From: Steroidobacteraceae bacterium
GTDB lineage: Bacteria; Pseudomonadota; Gammaproteobacteria; Steroidobacterales; Steroidobacteraceae
Assembly: GCA_041395505.1 (NCBI GenBank)
Contig: JAWLAG010000001.1
Span: 186,001-250,000 of the forward strand
Direction of reading: 5' to 3'
DNA: 64,000 nt
Shown piece after piece: positions 58,357-64,000 of this stretch. Made by a program: the position numbers and the translations under genes. Position 1 is the stretch's first letter; each line of letters begins with the position of its first letter. The notes under the pieces are model-generated. The model worked only from the letters and a program-made list of their open reading frames with translations. It did not search any database and had not been told where the DNA came from.

Positions 58357-59727
58357 ATGGCCAAAGAGGGTAGTTTGTCGTCTTACCAACGCAGTGCGCG
58401 TGGGCCGCAAAGCCTGGCGCTGCTGGTGCTCCTGGCGTTTCTGGGCACGGTGGCGGCGGCGGATGCCAAGGGCCCGTCGGCCCAACTCATCGCGACGGTC
58501 GCAGCGGCCGAGGGACATATCAATGCGGGCGAGCACGCTGCAGCCTACGATTTGCTGCTGCCGCTCGAGGAGGAGGGGCAGGCCGTGCCTCGCTACAATC
58601 TCGCGCTCGGCGTGGCAGCCCTCGCATTGCGGCACGATGACATCGCGCTGCGCGCGTTCCGGCGTCTCGAGGCAACCGATCCCGAGCGTGCCGTCGTGCG
58701 CTTTGGTCTCGCGCAAGCGCTTTACCAGTCGGGCGAGCTCGATGAGGCCGAGGAGAGATTTCGCGCAATCGCGCAAACAGCCGCGAGCGAGAAGGATCGC
58801 GCCGCTGCGCAGAATTACCTCAAGCGCATTGCCGGTGAGCGACGCGCTGATCGCCGCTACAACGTCAACCTCGGGCTCGCAGTCGGCTATGACAGCAATG
58901 CCAACTTCGCCACGGCAGATAACGAATATCTCGGTCTGCCGATACGCCCGGAGGATGTCAAGCAGGACACGGCATTCGCCGAAGCGCGCGCCGACCTTGG
59001 CATCAGTCATCGCTTCTCGGACGATCGGCAATTGCGCGCCAAGCTGGCTGCCAGTTATCGCAGCAATCCGGATGCACCCTTCGTCGACCAGGGTGTTGCG
59101 GGGCTGGAACTCGCCTATGGTTACAGGCTGGGCGCCTGGCGTGGCGCCGTTGTCGCGGACTACCAGCAACGCTGGCTCGACAATACCGAATATCGCGAGG
59201 AAATCGGTGGCGAGTTGCGCTTCGACCGCGCACTGCCTCGCGGCTGGCTATTCGGCGTGGTCGGTCGCGCGGCCCGGCTCGACTTCAATGCCCCCCGCTA
59301 TATCCTGCAGGACGCGAACCGCTATCTGTTGGCGCTGTCTGCCGATCATCGCGACTGGTGGCGCAAAGGATCGGTGACTCGATTAACGTTGTTCGGCGGC
59401 GGCGATGAGGTCAGCCGTTTCGGATCGCCCTATGGCAATCGTCGTTTTGGCGCGCGCAGCGGCGTGAGCCTGCCACTCGCAGGCAAGACCCGGTTCAGCG
59501 CCGAAGTGCTTTACTCCTGGATACGCTACGACAATGCACGCGGGTTTCTCGGTGAACGGCGGGTCGATCATCTGGGATTCGCGCAGCTCGCGCTCGAGAT
59601 ACCGGGGCGCCTGTGGCATGGCGCAACCCTGGTGCCGAGGCTGCGCTACATCCGCAGCAGCTCCAGCGTCGACCTGTACGACTATGACCGGCTGGAAGCC
59701 ACGCTGTTTCTGGTGCAGTCGCTCTAG
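58357..59727 (+). CDS. TPR plus beta-barrel outer-membrane protein (Slam-like, DUF560)
   Basis: About 456 residues. A hydrophobic signal segment (LALLVLLAFLGTVAAADA) leads to three or more tetratricopeptide repeats (about 55-165, e.g. YNLALGVAALALRHDDIALRAFRRLEATDPERAVVRFGLAQALYQSGELDEAEERF), then a C-terminal barrel region from about 175 with alternating strands (YNVNLGLAVGYDSNANF to LEATLFLVQSL). This is the architecture of Slam-type surface-lipoprotein assembly modifiers, although the fit is by layout rather than clear motif. Start uncertain: ATG 58306, ATG 58357 or TTG 58375; 58357 places the signal peptide best without a long extension. Confidence 0.68.
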   Translation: MAKEGSLSSYQRSARGPQSLALLVLLAFLGTVAAADAKGPSAQLIATVAAAEGHINAGEHAAAYDLLLPLEEEGQAVPRYNLALGVAALALRHDDIALRAFRRLEATDPERAVVRFGLAQALYQSGELDEAEERFRAIAQTAASEKDRAAAQNYLKRIAGERRADRRYNVNLGLAVGYDSNANFATADNEYLGLPIRPEDVKQDTAFAEARADLGISHRFSDDRQLRAKLAASYRSNPDAPFVDQGVAGLELAYGYRLGAWRGAVVADYQQRWLDNTEYREEIGGELRFDRALPRGWLFGVVGRAARLDFNAPRYILQDANRYLLALSADHRDWWRKGSVTRLTLFGGGDEVSRFGSPYGNRRFGARSGVSLPLAGKTRFSAEVLYSWIRYDNARGFLGERRVDHLGFAQLALEIPGRLWHGATLVPRLRYIRSSSSVDLYDYDRLEATLFLVQSL

Positions 59728-59783
59728 GAAAAACCTGCGCCGATCGGTACGTCCGCGCCCGTGCTGACTGCACAGGGCTTCAC

Positions 59784-61118
59784 CTAGAAGATTCGCCTGC
59801 CCTCACCGTCCGGTTGCAGTGAGCGACTCACGATGGGCCGATCATCCACCGCCTGCGCGTTCGCGGCCGGACAAGCGCCACTTGCGAGCCAGTTCAGCCC
59901 AGCCGCGGTGAGTGGATCCTGCACGCTGTCCTGATCGCTGGCGAGGTCATCATTCACCGGACAGAACGTATCGGTGTAATTGGCATCCGGCAAGCCGGCG
60001 AAATAATCGCCGGTACCATCGCGATTCAGCGTCTGAAACGCGACCAGGCGCAGGCGCAGATCGCAAGCAGGCGCATCGAAGGCATTCTGGCCGACCGGCT
60101 TGCCGAAGCTGCGAGCCCCGATCATTGCAACGTCCACATAGGGATAGAGCGAATTGATCAGGATTTCGCTTGCGGAGGCAGTCGAGGCAGTCGTGAGAAA
60201 CGCGATGCGCTGTGCGCCTATCGCTTCCGGTTCGGCCCGAAAGGTCACTGTTTGCTCGCTGGCCGCCTGCAGCGGATTCAGTCGCGTACGGTAGAGCACT
60301 TCCTGGGTACTGCGTTCGGCCGAGAGGAGATTCGCGAGCAGCTGCGCAATGCGCACCAGGCCACCGCCGTTGTAGCGAATATCAACGATGACGTCGGTCA
60401 CCGAGTTGGCGCGAAATTCCGCGAAGGCGCTGCGTAACTGGGCTTCGGCGGTGCCGATGAAGCTGCGCAGCTGCAGATAGCCGACAGGTGGCAGGCCGGG
60501 TTGCGCAATGAGTTGCGTGAACGGCACCGCATTCAGGTCGAGCCGGTCCTTCGCGACCGACCGTTCGACGGTCGCACCTCCCGCTGTCAGCACGGAGAAG
60601 ATCCGCGTGACGCCCGGTTCATCCGGCCCGAGTGCATTGTTGAGGCCATCGACGCTTGCGAGCACCGTGGCTACCGGCGTGAGCGTCGCGGTGGTCTCGC
60701 CGATGGCGAGAATCTCATCGCCGCGCCGGAACCCGGCGGCGGCAGCGTTCGAGCCCTCGAAGACCTGCACGATGAACAGGCGCAGCCCGGGCCCGCGTTG
60801 GGCGAACTGCACGCCGAAGGCGACGGTGGCGCCGCCCTCGATGAGATTCAGCTCCCCGGAAATCGTGGTGATGCTGCTGAAGTTGCGGTCGAGACCCTGG
60901 GCGCGCGCGGTAGCCGTCAGCGCATCGAGCACTGCTTCACCGCTCGCATACTGATTGACGTCGATGTTGGTAGGCAGGAGTTGCGGGAACAGATAGTTCT
61001 CGCGCGCACGGTCAACGATGAACTGCTTGAGTTCCGTCTGCTGGCAGGCATCCTGGCCGCAACCGCCGAGCATCAACAGCAGGGCCGGGAGCGCCGCGCG
61101 CCTATTTGCGCAATTCAT
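59784..61118 (-). CDS. S41-family (C-terminal processing type) peptidase lipoprotein
   Basis: A 444-residue exported peptidase with a lipobox ending LGGC (Cys20). A PDZ domain (about 100-200, GVQFAQRGPGLRLFIVQVFEGSNAAAAGFRRGDEILAIGE) precedes the S41 core: GYLQLRSFIGTAEAQLRSAFAEF, VIVDIRYNGGGLV, catalytic Ser in STASASEILINSL and Lys in SFGKPVGQN. It cuts near C-termini of envelope proteins; its targets are unknown. Its start overlaps the end of the acyl-CoA synthetase gene by 17 bases. Confidence 0.88.
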   Translation of the reverse strand: MNCANRRAALPALLLMLGGCGQDACQQTELKQFIVDRARENYLFPQLLPTNIDVNQYASGEAVLDALTATARAQGLDRNFSSITTISGELNLIEGGATVAFGVQFAQRGPGLRLFIVQVFEGSNAAAAGFRRGDEILAIGETTATLTPVATVLASVDGLNNALGPDEPGVTRIFSVLTAGGATVERSVAKDRLDLNAVPFTQLIAQPGLPPVGYLQLRSFIGTAEAQLRSAFAEFRANSVTDVIVDIRYNGGGLVRIAQLLANLLSAERSTQEVLYRTRLNPLQAASEQTVTFRAEPEAIGAQRIAFLTTASTASASEILINSLYPYVDVAMIGARSFGKPVGQNAFDAPACDLRLRLVAFQTLNRDGTGDYFAGLPDANYTDTFCPVNDDLASDQDSVQDPLTAAGLNWLASGACPAANAQAVDDRPIVSRSLQPDGEGRRIF

Positions 61119-62790
61119 CGCGCAGCGTCCGCCGCAGGATCTTGCCGACGTTGGTCTTGGGCAGTTCGTCGCGGAAATATACGTGGCGCGGCACTTTGTA
61201 GCCGGTCAATTCGTCGCGGCAATGCTTGATGATATCCGCCGCAGTGAGTGCCGGATCCTTGCGCACGACGAACACCGCCACGACCTCACCCGAGCGCTCA
61301 TCCGGCTGGGCGACTGCGGCGACTTCCAGGACACCGCTGTGTTTGGCGATGACGTCCTCGATCTCGTTCGGGTAAACATTGAAGCCCGACACCAGGATCA
61401 TGTCCTTCTTGCGATCCTGGATGTAAACATAGCCACGTTCATCCATGCGGCCGATATCGCCGGTCCTGAACCAACCACCCGGGATCATGACCTTTTCGGT
61501 CTCGTCGGGGCGTTGCCAGTAACCGCGCATCACCTGCGGACCGCGCACGCAGATCTCGCCGACTTCGCCGATACCGAGCGCGTTGCCAGCGTCGTCGCGG
61601 ATCGACACTTCCGTGGAGGGTATGGGCAGGCCGATCGAACCGTTGTAGTCCTCGCCGACGGGATTGATGCAGGCGGCCGGCGAGGTTTCCGTCAGACCCC
61701 AGGCTTGCGTGAGTACGTTGCCGGTGACCGCCTTCCAGCGCGCAGCAACGGCTTCCTGCACGGCCATGCCGCCGCCGAGTGTGACGGTCAGCTGGCTGAA
61801 ATCGACCTTGTCGAAATTCGGCGTGTTGAGCAATGCGTTGAACAGGGTATTCACACCACTCACGAACGTCAGCTGGTACTTGCGCAGCTCGGTGACGAAG
61901 CCGGCAAAATCGCGCGGATTCGCAATGAGCAGGTTGCGAGCGCCGAGGCGGGTGAACAGCAGGCAGTTCGCCGTCAGCGCAAAGATGTGATAGAGCGGTA
62001 TCGCCGTCACCAGCGTGATCTCGCGTTCGCTCGCGCGCAGGGCATCGTCAATCCAGGCATTCGCCTGCAGCACGTTGGCGACCATGTTGCGATGGGTCAG
62101 CATCGCGCCCTTGGAAACACCGGTGGTGCCACCGGTGTATTGCAGGAAGGCGAGGTCGTCGTGACCGACAGATACGGCCGGCAGCTGCAGTGCCCGGCCT
62201 TGCGACAGGACATCGCCAAAGTGCCTGGCACCCGTGATCTGCCAGGGTGGAACCTGTTTTCTCACCCGACGCACGATGAAATTGACGAGCCAACCTTTCA
62301 ATCCGCCCAGCATGTCCCCGACACCGGTGACGATGACATTGCGTACCTCGGTCGCGTCGATCACTTCTGCGAGGACGTGCGCGAAATTCTCCAACACGAC
62401 GATGGTCTTGACGCCCGCGTCGTGCAGCTGATGCTGGAGTTCGCGCGTCGTATAGAGGGGATTGGTATTGACGACCGTCAGTCCGGCGCGCAGAGCACCC
62501 ATCATGACGATCGGGTACTGCAGGATGTTCGGCAGCATGATCGCGATGCGGTCCCCGGCCTGCATGCCGCCGCGGGTGAGCAGCCATGCGCCGATGGCTG
62601 CGGAGGCTTCGTCCAGTTCCGCGAAACTGAGATCCCGACCCATTTGCACGTAGGCGGTGCGTTCGGCAAAGCGCGTCAGCGACTCCTCGATCAGGGCCTT
62701 CAGCGAGGGGTAGATAGCCGGGTCGATTTCGTGCGGGACTCTTGCCGGGTAGGACTTGAGCCAGGGCTTTTCGATGCCGTCGCCTGTCAT
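61102..62790 (-). CDS. fadD: Long-chain acyl-CoA synthetase
   Basis: A 562-residue AMP-forming acyl-CoA ligase. The AMP-binding motif is YTGGTTGVSKGAMLTHRN, with ACINPVGEDYNGSIGLPIPSTE, CVRGPQVMRGYW, and the hinge-region GWFRTGDIGRMDERGYVYIQDRKKDMILVSGFNVYPNEIEDV, then PRHVYFRDELPKTNVGKILRRTLR with the catalytic Lys. It activates fatty acids for beta-oxidation. Co-transcribed with tesA upstream (1-base overlap TAATG) and the S41 gene downstream. The symbol rests on similarity; a broader acyl specificity is possible. Confidence 0.92.
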   Translation of the reverse strand: MTGDGIEKPWLKSYPARVPHEIDPAIYPSLKALIEESLTRFAERTAYVQMGRDLSFAELDEASAAIGAWLLTRGGMQAGDRIAIMLPNILQYPIVMMGALRAGLTVVNTNPLYTTRELQHQLHDAGVKTIVVLENFAHVLAEVIDATEVRNVIVTGVGDMLGGLKGWLVNFIVRRVRKQVPPWQITGARHFGDVLSQGRALQLPAVSVGHDDLAFLQYTGGTTGVSKGAMLTHRNMVANVLQANAWIDDALRASEREITLVTAIPLYHIFALTANCLLFTRLGARNLLIANPRDFAGFVTELRKYQLTFVSGVNTLFNALLNTPNFDKVDFSQLTVTLGGGMAVQEAVAARWKAVTGNVLTQAWGLTETSPAACINPVGEDYNGSIGLPIPSTEVSIRDDAGNALGIGEVGEICVRGPQVMRGYWQRPDETEKVMIPGGWFRTGDIGRMDERGYVYIQDRKKDMILVSGFNVYPNEIEDVIAKHSGVLEVAAVAQPDERSGEVVAVFVVRKDPALTAADIIKHCRDELTGYKVPRHVYFRDELPKTNVGKILRRTLRDELRK

Positions 62791-63443
62791 TACTTCGCCT
62801 TTGCTTTGGAGAGCAATATTTTCAGTTTCGGCCAGGCATTCTGCAGCAACGTGGCCTGAGCCGCTGCCCCGGGGTGCAGACCATCAGGCTGCATCATGCC
62901 CGGTTCCAGCGCAACCCCATCGAGGAAAAACGGCACGAGCTCGACATCCGGCGACTGCGCGAGTTCAGCATAGAGCGCGGCAAAGGCATTGCCATATTCT
63001 TCGCCGTAGTTCGGCGGCAGTCGCATGCCGAGCAGCACAACTCGCGCGCCGGCGCGCCGGCTGAGCTTGATCATCTGGGCGAGATTGGCACGGGTCGTAT
63101 CGAGCGGCAGGCCGCGCAGACCATCATTGCCGCCAAGCTCGATGATGACGATTGCCGGGCGGTGGCGTTGCAATGCCCGCGGCAATCGATTGCGCCCGCC
63201 CTCGGTGGTTTCACCGCTTACACTGGCGTTGACTACCCGGTAACCGTAACCTTGGGTGCGCAGCCGCGCTTGCAGCAGGCTAACCCAGCCCTGTTCCGCG
63301 GCGATACCATAGGCGGCACTGATACTGTCACCCACTACCAGAATTGTCGGCGCCAGCGCCCTGGTCTCGGCGGTGGTGCCAGTCAGGCTGAGCGTGCCGC
63401 CGTAAAACCCGAGCAATATGAGCGAAGATAAAAGCGTACTCAA
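62790..63443 (-). CDS. tesA: Periplasmic GDSL acyl-CoA thioesterase/arylesterase
   Basis: A 217-residue SGNH hydrolase. Signal peptide (about 1-30), block I VVGDSISAAYG with the catalytic Ser, block III GGNDGLRGLP, and block V DGLHPGAA with the Asp/His pair. It matches TesA-type thioesterases/lysophospholipases. No ATG gives a sensible start: TTG 63443 (preceded by GAGGTTCAGGG) is chosen, TTG 63416 is an alternative. The first overlaps the divergent ABC gene by 26 bases. In E. coli and many relatives tesA is likewise divergent from ybbA. Confidence 0.87.
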   Translation of the reverse strand: MSTLLSSLILLGFYGGTLSLTGTTAETRALAPTILVVGDSISAAYGIAAEQGWVSLLQARLRTQGYGYRVVNASVSGETTEGGRNRLPRALQRHRPAIVIIELGGNDGLRGLPLDTTRANLAQMIKLSRRAGARVVLLGMRLPPNYGEEYGNAFAALYAELAQSPDVELVPFFLDGVALEPGMMQPDGLHPGAAAQATLLQNAWPKLKILLSKAKAK

Positions 63444-64000
63444 AGCCCTGAACCTCGTGCGTGAGGTTACCAGTCCGGAGGGACCGCTGACCATCGTCGA
63501 TGATGTTTCGCTCGATATCGCCGCGGGCGAGACGGTCGCAATACTGGGTCCTTCAGGCGCCGGCAAATCGACATTGCTGGCGCTCCTTGCGGGCCTCGAC
63601 GCCCCGACCAGCGGCGAGATCTGGCTCGCCGGCACGCAATTGACTGCACTCGATGAAGATGGTCGTGCCCGGCTGCGCGCCAGCAAGGTCGGTTTCGTAT
63701 TCCAGTCTTTTCATCTCCTGCCCGCCCTTACGGCGCAGGAGAACGTACTGCTGCCCCTCGAATTGTCCGGCGCGAAGGATGCACGCGAGCGTGCCCAGGA
63801 AGCTTTGCAACAGGTAGGGCTCGAGCGCCGCCGCGGCCATTATCCGCGCCAGCTCTCGGGTGGCGAACAACAGCGCGTCGCGCTGGCGCGCGCGTTCGTT
63901 ACCCGTCCGGCCATTCTCTTTGCCGATGAACCTACCGGCAACCTCGATAACGCAACCGGCGAGCGGGTTGGTGAGCTCCTGTTTCAATTGAATGCCGCCA
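63418..64000 (+). CDS. YbbA-type ABC transporter ATP-binding protein, N-terminal part (runs off the window)
   Basis: A partial gene of 194 codons that continues past the right edge. It starts at ATG 63418 ([19 protein letters not shown]). Walker A is GPSGAGKST, the Q-loop is [17 protein letters not shown], the signature [14 protein letters not shown], and Walker [13 protein letters not shown]. This is the LolD/YbbA/MacB subgroup. Its divergent position next to tesA is typical of ybbA, whose product pairs with a YbbP-type permease. Only weak ribosome-binding sequence (CCCGAGC) precedes it. Confidence 0.92.
   Translation, partial: MSEDKSVLKALNLVREVTSPEGPLTIVDDVSLDIAAGETVAILGPSGAGKSTLLALLAGLDAPTSGEIWLAGTQLTALDEDGRARLRASKVGFVFQSFHLLPALTAQENVLLPLELSGAKDARERAQEALQQVGLERRRGHYPRQLSGGEQQRVALARAFVTRPAILFADEPTGNLDNATGERVGELLFQLNAA

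Overview
The window is high-GC chromosomal DNA from a gammaproteobacterium. Evidence for this is the rsmG-parA-parB-atpIBEFHAGDC-glmU block, the glnA-glnL-glnG nitrogen module with a sigma-54 promoter, glyQS with plsC, trmL/gpsA/secB/grxC, dtd-tatABC and the divergent tesA/ybbA-type pair. M2 and S9 peptidases, DUF4124 and two DUF6502-like genes suggest the Xanthomonadales/Nevskiales/Steroidobacter neighbourhood. That placement is inference; there is no rRNA or tRNA gene here to anchor it.

Layout: 1-782 is the end of a propionyl-CoA-carboxylase-type alpha subunit. 830-4650 is an accessory patch with an Xre/RES toxin-antitoxin pair, a ParDE pair, an alpha/beta hydrolase, small orphan genes and a truncated peptidase-like gene. 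4728-8938 (minus) holds a VOC protein, plsC, glyS and glyQ. 9013-13811 is the nitrogen block. 13832-18268 is housekeeping: SDR, pyrD-like, trmL, gpsA, secB, grxC and rhodanese genes. 18355-23423 holds envC, a GAF/degenerate GGDEF/EAL protein, dedA and small genes. 23431-29614 (minus) is a peptide uptake and degradation group: EamA, OPT transporter, M2 dipeptidase lipoprotein and POT transporter. 29712-31741 is dtd-tatABC, facing a Tat-type TRAP binding lipoprotein. 33002-37608 holds cytochrome c4, an S9 peptidase, an MBL hydrolase and an AcuI-like reductase. 37617-47592 is rsmG-parAB and the complete F1Fo ATP synthase operon. 47850-51663 holds an SDR, an ECF sigma factor with a membrane partner, and glmU. 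51704-56194 is a Pho-box-preceded lipoprotein plus TonB receptor. 56286-64000 holds a HIT/DUF6502 operon, a TPR/barrel protein, an S41-fadD-tesA operon and the start of an ABC ATPase gene that runs off the window.

The most notable regulatory DNA surrounds the ATP synthase operon. A strong promoter is followed by three mutually complementary segments that can form either an anti-terminator or a terminator ahead of atpI. A 35-bp-arm palindrome lies just upstream. Two hairpins, one between atpA and atpG and one after atpC, share a 23-base loop (21 of 23 identical), and their stems differ only by compensated base pairs, so they form a small repeat family. The other clear control sites are the twin palindromes in front of the RES module, the palindrome in front of parDE, two NtrC sites plus a sigma-54 promoter before glnA, and three tandem 11-bp Pho-box units before the lipoprotein/TonB pair.

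The only stretch over 300 bases without a gene is 40035-40411, which carries the palindrome, promoter and attenuator-like leader. No CRISPR array, insertion sequence, phage gene or replication origin was seen.
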